From NCBI GenBank assembly GCA_001023535.1, contig CP011020.1, forward strand, positions 5,652,509-5,716,508: a stretch of DNA of 64,000 bases. Reading direction: 5' to 3'. Source of the stretch: Pseudomonas chlororaphis. GTDB lineage: Bacteria > Pseudomonadota > Gammaproteobacteria > Pseudomonadales > Pseudomonadaceae. A model generated the notes under the pieces. It ran no database searches. It saw only the letters and a list, made by a program, of their open reading frames with translations, and was not told the origin of the DNA. A program made the translations under genes and the position numbers. Numbering within the stretch: the first letter of the stretch is position 1; every line of letters starts with the position of its first letter. This document shows positions 8,773-17,522 of this stretch, piece by piece.

Positions 8773-9414
8773 TCAGGCGCTGGCATCGACCATGCCGTGG
8801 CGCACCGCCAGCAGCGTCAACTCGACATCACTGCTGATCGAAAGCTTCTCGAAGATCCGGTAACGGTAGGTGTTGACGGTCTTGGGCGACAGGCACAGCT
8901 TGTCGGAGATGATCTGCACCTTCTGGCAACCGACAATCATCAGGGCTATCTGGATTTCCCGCTCGGACAGCGCATCGAAGGGCGAATCGTTGGTCGGCTG
9001 GAATGACTTGATCGCCAACTGCTGGGCGATCTGCGGGCTGATGTAGCGTTGCCCGGCAAAAACCAGACGAATGGCCTGGACCATCTCGTTCAAGCCGGCG
9101 CCCTTGGTGAGGTACCCCGCCGCGCCCGCCTGCAACAAACGGGTGGGGAACGGGTCTTCCTCGCAGACGGTCACCGCGACCACCTTGATGTCCGGGTGGC
9201 TGCGCAACAGCTTGCGCGTGGCCTCAAGACCGCCGATGCCGGGCATCTTGACGTCCATCAGCACCACGTCAGGCTTGAGTTCACGCGCCTTGATCAGGGA
9301 CTCTTCCCCGGATTCAGCCTGGCCAACCACCTGCAGACCGTCGATATCAGCCAGCATTCGTGTAATGCCCGTACGGACGAGATCATGGTCATCGACCACT
9401 AACACCCTAATCAA
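8773..9414 (-). CDS. gacA: Response regulator GacA
   Basis: A 213-aa LuxR/FixJ-type response regulator, the partner of the GacS kinase. It activates the Rsm small RNAs that control secondary metabolism, exoproducts and lifestyle switching. The receiver domain has D8/D9, the phosphoacceptor D54 ([10 protein letters not shown]) and K at LTKG. The C-terminal HTH covers [12 protein letters not shown] to [16 protein letters not shown]. The start codon is TTG at 9414, as is usual for gacA in this genus; no ATG gives a full receiver domain. It is the first gene before uvrC, pgsA and tRNA-Gly. Confidence 0.98.
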   Translation of the reverse strand: MIRVLVVDDHDLVRTGITRMLADIDGLQVVGQAESGEESLIKARELKPDVVLMDVKMPGIGGLEATRKLLRSHPDIKVVAVTVCEEDPFPTRLLQAGAAGYLTKGAGLNEMVQAIRLVFAGQRYISPQIAQQLAIKSFQPTNDSPFDALSEREIQIALMIVGCQKVQIISDKLCLSPKTVNTYRYRIFEKLSISSDVELTLLAVRHGMVDASA

Positions 9415-9539
9415 GCAGACACCTCACGATTTGGTCTTATTTGGGTTGATCCACACCTTAGCAAAAAGCATCCGGCAGACCTAGCGCAAAGGGGCATATA
9501 AAAATTACAACAAGTCTTATAGACAGACGAGCCGAAGCG

Positions 9540-9974
9540 TCAAGCGCCGACTTCTCGCTCCATCCTCAGGAAACACTCATCCTCGCCGACGACCCGCAGC
9601 CCCATGCGTTCGTACAGCGCCCTGGCCGGATTGTCCTTGAACACCGTCAGGCGCAGCGCCGGACGTCGCTCCTGGCCCACCAGGTCCCAGGCCTGCTTGA
9701 TCGCCCAGGCCCCGGCGCCCTGGCCGCGAAAGGCCTCGCCGATCTGTAACTCACGGATATACAAGGCCCGCGCATCCCGGCTGAGGCTGACAAACCCCAC
9801 GTCCTGGCCGTCGCGCTGGATAATCCAGTTCTGGCGGATAATCCAGGCCAGGTCGAAGGCGTCGTCCTGCCAGAGCAAATCATGTTTCAGGTAATAGCCA
9901 AGCATGTTGATGCAGGTCAGCCGCCGGGCAAAGCCGATGTCCCCGGCCGTCGCCGCGCGCCATTGGAAACTCAT
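9540..9974 (-). CDS. GNAT family N-acetyltransferase
   Basis: A 144-aa single-domain GNAT protein. The acetyl-CoA binding signature is visible as GEAFRGQGAGAWAIKQAW (Q/R-x-x-G-x-G/A), followed by LRLTVFKDNPARALYERMGLRVVGED, the usual beta-5/alpha-4 segment. The substrate cannot be told. I chose ATG 9974 because GAGG lies 5 nt before it; a GTG two codons upstream is an alternative. It is transcribed in the same direction as gacA but ends about 125 bp upstream of it, so it may be a separate unit. Confidence 0.85.
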   Translation of the reverse strand: MSFQWRAATAGDIGFARRLTCINMLGYYLKHDLLWQDDAFDLAWIIRQNWIIQRDGQDVGFVSLSRDARALYIRELQIGEAFRGQGAGAWAIKQAWDLVGQERRPALRLTVFKDNPARALYERMGLRVVGEDECFLRMEREVGA

Positions 9975-10145
9975 GAGCACCTCGTCAAAACCCTGCCACC
10001 GGCAAGCCCGTCAAACCCGAAGTTTGTCATAAACCCCACCGGACTCAAGCCAGGAGGGACGATTGCATCGCGCCCATAGCATTTTCTGATTGAACCGGCG
10101 CACCGCCCTCTAGTAAGCTCGGGACCATTGAAACGGAGACCGACC

Positions 10146-10274
10146 ATGTTCAACGCCCCTTCACCCCTTCAGGCCACCCGCGCATCGCGCTCGGTTGCGG
10201 CTGCATGGGCGAATGGCGTCCAGGCTCCGACCAGCTTTTATTTTGGGTATTGGTTTAGCCACTGGCGCGCCTGA
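10146..10274 (+). CDS. Aromatic-rich leader peptide 1 of the DAHP synthase gene
   Basis: A 42-codon open frame with a good ribosome site (GGAG 7 nt before ATG). Its C-terminal part reads SFYFGYWFSHWRA, so seven of the ten residues F31-W40 are Phe, Tyr or Trp. It stops 48 nt before a strong intrinsic terminator and lies upstream of DAHP synthase. That is the layout of amino-acid attenuation: aromatic starvation stalls the ribosome at the F/Y/W codons and lets an antiterminator form. ACCGG at 10279-10283 can pair with CCGGT in the terminator's left arm, a possible antiterminator. The peptide and terminator are seen; the mechanism is inferred. Confidence 0.8.
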   Translation: MFNAPSPLQATRASRSVAAAWANGVQAPTSFYFGYWFSHWRA

Positions 10275-10321
10275 TACCCCACCGGCGCCCACTTCAAACG
10301 GGTCGCCTTCCAGAGTTTTCC

Positions 10322-10361
10322 AAACCCCCGGTCGGCCTCCCGACCGGGGGTTTTGTTTTTT
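10322..10361 (+). terminator. Attenuator terminator upstream of DAHP synthase
   Basis: A perfect 14-bp stem (10322-10335 with 10340-10353) closes a CCTC loop and runs into TTTTGTTTTTT. It sits between leader peptide 1 and leader peptide 2, so transcripts must read through it to reach aroF. Confidence 0.92.
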
Positions 10362-10404
10362 CAGCTCCACACATTCGCACCACCAGACACTTGAGGATTG
10401 AACC

Positions 10405-10554
10405 ATGAACTACGCCACTTATTACCGTTACGACTTTTGCGCCTGGCGATTTACCAACCTCCGCTCGGGACAGCCTGCCGCCTCCGATCGGTCACCTATC
10501 GGTGGCATGCAAACACTCAAGGCCAGTACGGCCAACTGTCGAACACCCCAGTAG
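10405..10554 (+). CDS. Aromatic-rich leader peptide 2 before DAHP synthase
   Basis: A 49-codon frame with GAGG 8 nt before ATG. It begins MNYATYYRYDFCAWRF, with seven aromatic residues in the first 16. It lies after the attenuator and ends 46 nt before the aroF ATG. The spacer holds a small hairpin (GCGGG-AAAAGAA-CCCGC, about 10562-10578). A ribosome stalled on these codons could change folding around the aroF ribosome site, giving a second, translational or anti-Rho layer of control. The composition and position are clear; translation and function are inferred. Confidence 0.65.
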   Translation: MNYATYYRYDFCAWRFTNLRSGQPAASDRSPIGGMQTLKASTANCRTPQ

Positions 10555-10600
10555 GGCCGGCGCGGGAAAAGAACCCGCTGCCCGCCCAGGAAGCCAGATC

Positions 10601-11671
10601 ATGAATTCGTCCGTTTCCGCTTTGCCGCTGTCCACGCTCAACCCTGCCAATGAAGCCCTGACCCTGCGTCTGCCCAGCTCGTTGCAGCTCAAGCACCAGT
10701 TGCCGCTCACCCATGCGCTGAGCCAACAAGTCGACGCCCACCGCCGCGCCATCCGCGCCATCCTCGACGGCCATGACCGCCGCTTGCTGGTCATCGTCGG
10801 CCCCTGCTCCCTCCACGACCCGAAATCAGCCCTCGAATACGCCGCCAACCTGGCACACGTGGCCCATGAGGTAAGCGACAGCATGCTGCTGGTGATGCGC
10901 GCCTACGTGGAAAAGCCCCGCACTACCGTGGGTTGGAAAGGCCTGGCCTACGATCCCGGCCTGGATGGCAGCGACGACATGGCCGCCGGCCTGACCCTGT
11001 CCCGGGAGCTGATGCGCGAAATGCTGCAACTTGGCCTGCCGGTCGCCACCGAACTGTTGCAGCCCATGGCCGCCAGCTACTTCGACGACCTGCTCAGTTG
11101 GGTCGCCATCGGCGCACGCACCACCGAGTCGCAGATCCACCGTGAGATGGCCAGCGGCCTGGGCATGCCGGTCGGCTTCAAGAACGGCACGGACGGCGGC
11201 GTTGGGATTGCCTGCGATGCCATGCGCTCCGCAGCCCATGCCCATCGGCATTTCGGCGTCGACAGCCAGGGCCATCCGGCAATCATCCAGACTCAGGGCA
11301 ACCCCGACACCCACCTGGTGCTGCGCGGCGGCCATCGTGGCCCCAACTACGACCGCGACAGCGTCGCGCAGATACACGGCGACCTGACCCGGTTGAAGAT
11401 TCCCGCCCGGATCATGGTCGATTGCAGCCATGCCAACAGCGGCAAGGACCCGTTGCGCCAGCCGCAGGTGTTCAACGATGTGCTGGAACAACGGCTGCAA
11501 GGAAACCGCGCGCTCATCGGCATGATGCTGGAGAGCCATCTGTTCGAAGGTTGCCAACCGCTAGGCCCGGCGATGCGCTACGGCGTCTCGGTCACCGATG
11601 GCTGCCTGGGCTGGGACGCCACCGAGCGACTGCTGCGCGAGGCTCATCGCAAACTGCAATCAGCCGTCTGA
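10601..11671 (+). CDS. aroF: 3-deoxy-7-phosphoheptulonate (DAHP) synthase, class I
   Basis: A 356-aa enzyme that condenses phosphoenolpyruvate and erythrose 4-phosphate, the first step of the shikimate pathway. Family landmarks are VIVGPCSLHDPK, MRAYVEKPRTTVGWKG, IGARTTESQ.HREMASG, GFKNGTDG, LRGG..GPNYD and VDCSHANSGKDP, which hold metal and PEP ligands. I start it at ATG 10601 (MNSSVSALPLS), with AGGA upstream; the frame continues to 10502 but that part overlaps leader peptide 2. Which aromatic amino acid inhibits it cannot be read with certainty. Expression is probably attenuated by the leader peptides. Confidence 0.95.
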   Translation: MNSSVSALPLSTLNPANEALTLRLPSSLQLKHQLPLTHALSQQVDAHRRAIRAILDGHDRRLLVIVGPCSLHDPKSALEYAANLAHVAHEVSDSMLLVMRAYVEKPRTTVGWKGLAYDPGLDGSDDMAAGLTLSRELMREMLQLGLPVATELLQPMAASYFDDLLSWVAIGARTTESQIHREMASGLGMPVGFKNGTDGGVGIACDAMRSAAHAHRHFGVDSQGHPAIIQTQGNPDTHLVLRGGHRGPNYDRDSVAQIHGDLTRLKIPARIMVDCSHANSGKDPLRQPQVFNDVLEQRLQGNRALIGMMLESHLFEGCQPLGPAMRYGVSVTDGCLGWDATERLLREAHRKLQSAV

Positions 11672-11698
11672 AATCCCGCGAACGCTTTCTACAGCAGT

Positions 11699-11724
11699 GG
11701 TGAGGGAGCAAGCTCCCTCGCCAC
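11699..11724. repeat. Single REP-like palindrome (GAGGGAGC family)
   Basis: GTGAGGGAGCAAGCTCCCTCGCCAC-type palindrome between aroF and the convergent gene. It may also act as a bidirectional terminator. Confidence 0.6.
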
Positions 11725-11778
11725 GACAAGCGTCTTCGACAAGCCCCAAGACTCCTCGGCCAGGACAATCCTCGGCGC

Positions 11779-12837
11779 CTATACCGGGGAACCAACCTGG
11801 ACCGTCAGCTCCCCCGAACGCTGGCTGACGTCATCCAGCCGTTCGATCTGATAGAACACCTGCACCGATCGACCCCGCTGGTCCTGCCAGAACGCCGCCG
11901 GAACGACGAAGGTCACCGGTTGGCCCGCCGTGGCTTCGGTGATTTCCCGCTCTTCGACATGCGCGTAATGCCCATTGCATTGCAGCCACACCAACTCACC
12001 CGCTTCGAGCCCGGCACCATAGATAGCGACGGTGACGCCATCCGGGTAATCGTCGATGTCCAACCACCCATCCTGCAACGCCTGGATCCGCGGCAATGCC
12101 AGCGCCGGGCGCACCAACGGACCGATGTGCAGTGACAACGACTCGGCGCGACGCACCGAATGGCCGCGCCTCACCACATAGGCCAACGCCAGGTCATGAC
12201 CGACATGGGTCGCGAATTGCGAAGGATCCAGCCAGAACGAGACTGCCCGGCCAACGGCGTGGGCCTCAATCTCCAGCATGTCCCGCCAGAGTGGCTGGTC
12301 GTCCCGGCTGGCGATCAGGATCAACCGGTCGCCGACGGCCATTCGGGAATAGGGCCGAATACTCACGCGGGTGCCTTCCGGCACGCGGCCGGGGTCCAGG
12401 GCGCCTCCCACGGCATCGCTGGCGACGGCCGCCAATAGCTGCGGTGAGGCGTCGCCGATTTCCAGTTGCAGCGGCTCCGAGACCCAGGCGGCCGGCAACT
12501 GCCGCCCCGTCACCTGGTAGAAGATTTCCAGCGAACCGCCGTCCAGTTCGGCAATGTGCGGCTCGCGCACGACGAACACGAGGCCGCGGCCAACATGCCG
12601 TTCGGTCACGAACCCTCGCACTTCATGTCGATAGGGCTCGGCGTCGCCATTGAGGCCGTGCCAGCACAGCAACACCTCGTCCCCGCACGCCATCAGTGGA
12701 TAGGCCTTCAGGGTGATGACAACCTTGCGCCAGGCCGGGTTGATCACCCCGCCCTTGGCCGCGGCCACGCAAGGCGCCGGAAGTTTCGCGGACGAGCCCG
12801 GCAGGGCTCGCTGGGAAGATCGGTAGGTGGTGGTCAT
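11779..12837 (-). CDS. Hypothetical protein with three Ig-like/beta-rich repeats
   Basis: A 352-aa protein of unknown function. Three internal repeats share the pattern 'Ala/Gly-Y-x-x-M/L-x-x-G-D/E-x-(V/L)-x-L-x-x-x-G/R': DEVLLCWHG, DRLILIASR and ELVWLQCNG. Each is followed by a V.F.(V/L) strand (LVFVVRE, VSFWLDP, VTFVVPA) and a 'L.Y.V.R/ FYQIERL' segment. Similar repeat proteins are common in fluorescent pseudomonads. No signal peptide is apparent from ATG 12837, which has GGAG 7 nt upstream; the open frame continues 49 codons further up but that part reads like non-coding DNA. It is convergent with aroF. Confidence 0.65.
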   Translation of the reverse strand: MTTTYRSSQRALPGSSAKLPAPCVAAAKGGVINPAWRKVVITLKAYPLMACGDEVLLCWHGLNGDAEPYRHEVRGFVTERHVGRGLVFVVREPHIAELDGGSLEIFYQVTGRQLPAAWVSEPLQLEIGDASPQLLAAVASDAVGGALDPGRVPEGTRVSIRPYSRMAVGDRLILIASRDDQPLWRDMLEIEAHAVGRAVSFWLDPSQFATHVGHDLALAYVVRRGHSVRRAESLSLHIGPLVRPALALPRIQALQDGWLDIDDYPDGVTVAIYGAGLEAGELVWLQCNGHYAHVEEREITEATAGQPVTFVVPAAFWQDQRGRSVQVFYQIERLDDVSQRSGELTVQVGSPV

Positions 12838-13164
12838 GCAGTTGCTCCAGTCCTTGGAAAGCGGCAGCGTTGCCGGATAACGCAGCCCGATACCGCCATT
12901 AGAACCCGATCGGCGCCACCCCTCAGTCAGACAAAAACGACGGCTCGCGTCGTCTCCTACGCCCAAGGCTGTAGCTGCAAACACCGCAGCCTATCGGAAG
13001 CATCCGGACACCTTCGGCTCCACTGACTCCGGGCTCGACTCTTCCTGCTTTTTTTAATCCGCTTTCCTTAACTTACTGCGGGTTCTTCCTACACCACCCA
13101 ACAAACGCCTGGATTAGAGTGAGGACGCAAATTCAACGTGAACCTCTTCGAAAAAGGTACGAAC
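12838..13164. other. Divergent intergenic region, nothing distinct
   Basis: It separates the leftward repeat protein from the rightward lipase homologue and must contain both promoters. I see no strong hairpin, operator or RNA gene. Confidence 0.4.
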
Positions 13165-14040
13165 ATGCAACGGAATGCAACCACCCAATTTCCCATCCTG
13201 CTGGTCCATGGGTTGTTCGGGTTTGACAGGATCGGCGGCTTCGAACTTTTCCACGGCATCAAGCAGGCGTTGCGGATTGCCGGCGCCCGGGTGTTCATCC
13301 CCTGCTTGTCGGCCACCCATTCCAACGAGGCACGCGGCGAACAATTGCTGGCCCAGATGGACCGGATCCTCAACGGGACCGGCGCGGCCAAGGTCAACCT
13401 GATCGGCCACTGCCAAGGCGCGCTCGCCGCACGCTATGCCGCTGCGCTGCAACCGGAACGGGTGGCGTCGGTGACCTCGGTCAGCGGCCCTAACCAAGGC
13501 TCCGAACTGGCCGACTTCCTGCGCAAGGCGCTCACGCCGGGGCGACTGCCGGGGCACGTGGCGAGCCACATTGCCACGCTGTTTGCCGACTTCCTTTCGT
13601 TGCTGGGCGGCCAGGCGCAACTGCCTTCGGCGGCCATTGCCAGCCTGGGCGCGTTGACCACCGAGGGCGTCGGCGCTTTCAACGACAAATACCCTCAGGG
13701 CCTGCCCAGCCATTGGGGCGACAACGGCCCGGAAAAGGTCAATGGCGTGCGCTACTACTCGTGGAGCGGCACGCTGCCCGCCGGCCAGCACGAAGAACGC
13801 GACGCGACGTCGCCCCTGCATGCCTTCTGCCGGGCCTTTTCCGAGTATTTCATCACCGAGGCCGGGCAGAACGACGGCATGGTCGGGCGCTTCAGCTCGC
13901 ACCTGGGCAAGGTCATCCGATCCGACTATCCCATGGATCACCTGGACGTCATCCACCAGGCGGGCAGGCCACGCGGCGGCGCCGACTCGATCGCGCTCTA
14001 CCTGCGGCACGCCGAACGCCTGCGCAAAGCCGGCCTTTGA
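13165..14040 (+). CDS. Lipase family I-like alpha/beta hydrolase with Cys at the nucleophile elbow
   Basis: A 291-aa homologue of Pseudomonas triacylglycerol lipases: PILLVHGLFGFDRIGG at the N-terminus gives the oxyanion-hole strand. The late motifs NDGMVGRFSSHLG (Asp237) and MDHLDVIHQ (His259) match the catalytic Asp and His and the Ca2+-site region of family I.1. The nucleophile elbow, however, reads GHCQG (81-85), so Cys83 replaces the usual Ser of GHSxG. Codon 83 is TGC, unambiguous in this sequence. I start at ATG 13165; a GTG nine codons earlier has no well-placed ribosome site. There is no signal peptide, so it is probably intracellular and perhaps a PHA/ester hydrolase or acyltransferase rather than a secreted lipase. 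Confidence 0.8.
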   Translation: MQRNATTQFPILLVHGLFGFDRIGGFELFHGIKQALRIAGARVFIPCLSATHSNEARGEQLLAQMDRILNGTGAAKVNLIGHCQGALAARYAAALQPERVASVTSVSGPNQGSELADFLRKALTPGRLPGHVASHIATLFADFLSLLGGQAQLPSAAIASLGALTTEGVGAFNDKYPQGLPSHWGDNGPEKVNGVRYYSWSGTLPAGQHEERDATSPLHAFCRAFSEYFITEAGQNDGMVGRFSSHLGKVIRSDYPMDHLDVIHQAGRPRGGADSIALYLRHAERLRKAGL

Positions 14041-14135
14041 TCGTCAGGTCCAAGGTTTTGACGCAATTTTGACAACAACCACTCGACGAATCCGGTAGGC
14101 TCAACACCTTTGAAAACAGCGAAGGAGATTTTCCC

Positions 14136-14417
14136 ATGGCCAAAGCCACTGCCCGCCACATCCTGGTTTCCAGCGAAGAGAAGTGCAACGAACTGAAAGC
14201 CCAGATCGAAGGTGGCGCTGATTTCGCCGAAGTCGCCAAGGCCAACTCCTCGTGCCCGTCCAGCCGCCAGGGCGGCGACCTGGGCTCGTTCGGTCCGGGC
14301 CAGATGGTCAAGGAATTCGACACCGTGGTATTCAGTGCCCCGCTCAATGTGGTCCAGGGTCCGGTCAAGACCCAGTTCGGCTACCACCTGCTGGAAGTCA
14401 CCAGCCGCCAGGACTGA
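14136..14417 (+). CDS. ppiC: Parvulin-type peptidyl-prolyl cis-trans isomerase
   Basis: A 93-aa stand-alone parvulin that accelerates cis/trans isomerisation at X-Pro bonds in the cytoplasm. The family pattern is complete: ARHILVSSEEKCNELK, GADFAEVAKANSSCPSSRQGGDLGSFGPGQMVKEFD and VKTQFGYHLLEV. GGAG lies 8 nt before the ATG. It is a paralogue of the 91-aa parvulin at 32013. Confidence 0.95.
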   Translation: MAKATARHILVSSEEKCNELKAQIEGGADFAEVAKANSSCPSSRQGGDLGSFGPGQMVKEFDTVVFSAPLNVVQGPVKTQFGYHLLEVTSRQD

Positions 14418-14425
14418 TGAAGACG

Positions 14426-14495
14426 GTGGCGAGGGGGCATGCTTGCGCTTGAGAGGCTGACAGCGCAGCCCAGCGCGAGCACGCCCCCTCGCCAC
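14426..14495. repeat. REP-like inverted pair (GAGGGGGC variant)
   Basis: GTGGCGAGGGGGCATGC at one end and its near-complement GCACGCCCCCTCGCCAC at the other, between ppiC and yejA. Confidence 0.6.
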
Positions 14496-14595
14496 GATCG
14501 CCCAATGGCCACAACTCCCTCGCCACAGGGCTGGCGATCAGCGCGCCGCTCGCGTACAAATCGTGCTTATCGATCACCCGGCTTTAAGGCTGACA

Positions 14596-16464
14596 ATGCG
14601 ACTGGCGTTTCCTTCATTGCTGTTGACCGCCGTGGCCCTGCTGACAGGCGCCGCCGGTGTGGCTGCCGCACCGCAACACGCACTGACCGTCTATGGCGAA
14701 CCGGCCAAATATTCCGAAGGCTTCGGCCACTTTGCCTACGCCAACCCCCAGGCGCCCAAGGGCGGCACCTTGCGCCGCTCGGCCGTCGAGATCGGCCAGT
14801 TCGACCATGTCCTGCCCTACATCGACAAAGGCATCGGCGTCAGCCAGATCGACGGCTTGCTGTATTCGCCGCTGGCCCAGCGTTCGCTGGATGAACCCTA
14901 CACCGTCTATGGCCTGGTGGCCGAGAAAATGGAGCGTTCGGACGACGGCCTGTTCCTGCGGTTCTACCTGAACCCCAAGGCCCGCTTCGCCGATGGCAAG
15001 CCGATCACCGCCCAGGACGTGCGCTACAGTTTCGAGCTGCTGATGAGCCAGGGCAGCCTGCGCTATCGCGCCCAGTTCGCCGCCGTCAAAGACGTGGTCA
15101 TCGAAGACGAGCGCACCGTGCGCTTCGACTTCAAGAACAATGAAAGCCGCACCCTGCCCCTGGATATCGCCACCTTGCCGGTCTTGCCCGAACATTGGTG
15201 GAAGAGCCGCGACTTCGCCAGCGGAGGCGGCTACGAAGCACCGCTGGGCAGTGGCCCGTATCGCGTGGGCAAGGTCGATTCCGGCCGCAGCATCAGGTTC
15301 GAACGCAACGCCGACTGGTGGGGCAAGGACCTGCCGGTCAGCCGCGGACTGTACAATTTCGACCATTTCAGCATCGAGTATTTCGGCGACACCGATGTCG
15401 CCCGGCAAGTGCTGCGCGGCGGCGCTTACGACTACAACCGGGAATTTTCCGCCACCGGTTTTTCCATCGGCTATGACAGCCCGGCCCTGCGCGACGGTCG
15501 CCTGCAAAAGGCCCACCTTGCCACCGAGGCACCGCAGACGGCCCAGGGGTTTGTCTTCAACCTGCAACGCCCGCAGTTCCAGGACCGCCGGGTTCGCCAG
15601 GCCCTGGCGATGCTCTGGGATTTCGAATGGAGCAACCGCCAGATGATGCGCAACGTCTATGTGCGTCAGCAAAGTTTCTTCTCCAACACCGACCTGGCCG
15701 CCCGGCAACTGCCTGATGCCGCCGAACGGGCGATCCTCGAACCCTTGCGCGGGCAAGTTCCCGACGAAGTCTTCGACCAGGTGTTCGAGGCACCGAAAAC
15801 CGATGGCAGCGGCGTGATCCGCGACAAACAGCTGCAAGCCCTGGCCCTGCTGGAACAGGCCGGCTGGAAGCCCGAAGGTGATCGCCTGGTGAATGCCGAG
15901 GGCGAACCGCTGAGCTTCACGTTCCTGAACACCCAGAACGGCATGGACCGCCTGCTGCTGCCGTACAAGCGCAACCTGGCGCAGATCGGCATCGACATGA
16001 GCATCCGCCGCATCGACCCATCCCAGTACGTCAATCGCCTGATGAGCCGCGACTACGACATGATCGTCACCGGCTACCCGGTCAGTACGTCGCCGGGCAT
16101 TGAACTCTACAACTACTTTGGTTCGGCGGCGGCCAACGATCCGGGCGCCAACAATTACATGGTCTTGAAGAACCCGGCGGTGGACAGCCTGATCGACGGA
16201 CTGGTCAAGGCCACCACCCAGGGCGACATGCTGCGCCATGCCCACGCCCTCGACCGGGTGCTGCAGTGGAACTACTACTGGATCCCCAACTACTACCCGC
16301 CGGGCAGCTCGACCGTGTGGTGGAACCGCTTCGGCATTCCGAAGGTGCAGGCCAGCAATGACGAAGCCATCGAAAGCTGGTGGGAGATCAGCACCACGCC
16401 GCTGACCAACGAGCAGATGACCGCCGAGCGCATCAAGCGTGGCGCACCTGGAGGACGGCATTGA
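14596..16464 (+). CDS. yejA: Periplasmic oligopeptide-binding protein, YejA-like
   Basis: A 622-aa family 5 extracellular solute-binding protein that delivers peptides, and in enterobacteria microcin C, to the YejBEF transporter. The N-terminus [25 protein letters not shown] is a clear Sec signal peptide with cleavage near residue 24. The mature part shows the family's [15 protein letters not shown] segment and the [14 protein letters not shown] region. ATG 14596 is chosen so the signal peptide is N-terminal. Its TGA overlaps the yejB ATG (TGATG). Confidence 0.92.
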   Translation: MRLAFPSLLLTAVALLTGAAGVAAAPQHALTVYGEPAKYSEGFGHFAYANPQAPKGGTLRRSAVEIGQFDHVLPYIDKGIGVSQIDGLLYSPLAQRSLDEPYTVYGLVAEKMERSDDGLFLRFYLNPKARFADGKPITAQDVRYSFELLMSQGSLRYRAQFAAVKDVVIEDERTVRFDFKNNESRTLPLDIATLPVLPEHWWKSRDFASGGGYEAPLGSGPYRVGKVDSGRSIRFERNADWWGKDLPVSRGLYNFDHFSIEYFGDTDVARQVLRGGAYDYNREFSATGFSIGYDSPALRDGRLQKAHLATEAPQTAQGFVFNLQRPQFQDRRVRQALAMLWDFEWSNRQMMRNVYVRQQSFFSNTDLAARQLPDAAERAILEPLRGQVPDEVFDQVFEAPKTDGSGVIRDKQLQALALLEQAGWKPEGDRLVNAEGEPLSFTFLNTQNGMDRLLLPYKRNLAQIGIDMSIRRIDPSQYVNRLMSRDYDMIVTGYPVSTSPGIELYNYFGSAAANDPGANNYMVLKNPAVDSLIDGLVKATTQGDMLRHAHALDRVLQWNYYWIPNYYPPGSSTVWWNRFGIPKVQASNDEAIESWWEISTTPLTNEQMTAERIKRGAPGGRH

Positions 16465-17522
16465 TGTGGGCTTACATCGCACGTCGGCTGCTGCTGATCA
16501 TTCCGACCCTGGTGATCATCCTGCTGGTGAACTTCGTCATCATCCAGGCCGCGCCCGGCGGGCCGGTGGAGCAAGCCATCGCCCACCTGCAAGGCATCGG
16601 CGGCGCCAGCGTCGGCAGCTCGGGCAACGCCATGACCGGCAGCTCCCGCGCCAGCCGGGGCCTGGACCCGCAACTGATCAAGGACATCGAGAAACAGTAC
16701 GGCTTCGACAAGCCGGCCCATGAACGCCTGTGGCTGATGCTCAGCAGTTATGCTCGACTGGATTTCGGCAAGAGTTTTTTCCGCGGCGCCACGGTCACCG
16801 ACCTGATCCTGGAGAAAATGCCGGTGACCATTTCCCTCGGGCTCTGGGCAACGCTGATCACCTACCTGGTGTCGATCCCCCTGGGCATTCGCAAGGCGGT
16901 CCGCCACGGCTCTGCTTTCGATGTGTGGAGCAGCACGGCGATCATCATTGGCTATGCCATGCCGGCGTTCCTGTTCGCGATGTTCCTGATCGTGATGTTC
17001 GCCGGCGGCACATCGCTGAACTGGTTTCCGGTGCGCGGGCTGGTGTCGGATAACTTCGAGTCGCTGTCGACACTGGGCAAGGTCGCCGACTACTTCTGGC
17101 ACCTGGTGCTGCCGGTGAGCTCGCTGGTGATCGGCGGCTTCGCCACGCTGACGATCCTGACCAAGAACTCGTTCCTCAATGAAATCACTCGCCAGTACGT
17201 GGTCACCGCCCGTGCCAAGGGCATGAGCGAACGCCGGGTGCTGTACGGGCATGTGTTCCGCAATGCCATGCTCCTGGTGGCCTCGGGGATTCCCCAGGCG
17301 TTCATCAGCGTGTTCTTTGCCGGGTCGTTGCTGATCGAGGTGATCTTTTCCCTCGATGGCCTGGGACGCATGAGCTACGAAGCGGCGGTGTCCCGGGATT
17401 ATCCGGTGGTGTTCGGCTCGCTGTTCATCTTCACGCTGTTCGGCCTGCTGATCAAACTGATCGGCGACCTCTGCTACACCCTGGTGGACCCGCGCATCGA
17501 CTTCGCCGCGAGGAACGCCTGA
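16464..17522 (+). CDS. yejB: Peptide ABC transporter permease, YejB-like
   Basis: A 352-aa inner-membrane permease of the DppB/OppB type, with an N-terminal helix ([24 protein letters not shown]) followed by the AAPGGP motif. The transport domain carries the EAA-like loop [30 protein letters not shown]. The start overlaps the yejA stop by one base and its own stop overlaps the yejE ATG, so the three genes are translationally coupled. Confidence 0.93.
   Translation: MWAYIARRLLLIIPTLVIILLVNFVIIQAAPGGPVEQAIAHLQGIGGASVGSSGNAMTGSSRASRGLDPQLIKDIEKQYGFDKPAHERLWLMLSSYARLDFGKSFFRGATVTDLILEKMPVTISLGLWATLITYLVSIPLGIRKAVRHGSAFDVWSSTAIIIGYAMPAFLFAMFLIVMFAGGTSLNWFPVRGLVSDNFESLSTLGKVADYFWHLVLPVSSLVIGGFATLTILTKNSFLNEITRQYVVTARAKGMSERRVLYGHVFRNAMLLVASGIPQAFISVFFAGSLLIEVIFSLDGLGRMSYEAAVSRDYPVVFGSLFIFTLFGLLIKLIGDLCYTLVDPRIDFAARNA

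Noticed and set aside
10502..10600. 33-codon N-terminal extension of DAHP synthase
   Set aside because: Overlaps leader peptide 2 and lacks a ribosome site; ATG 10601 gives the normal family length.
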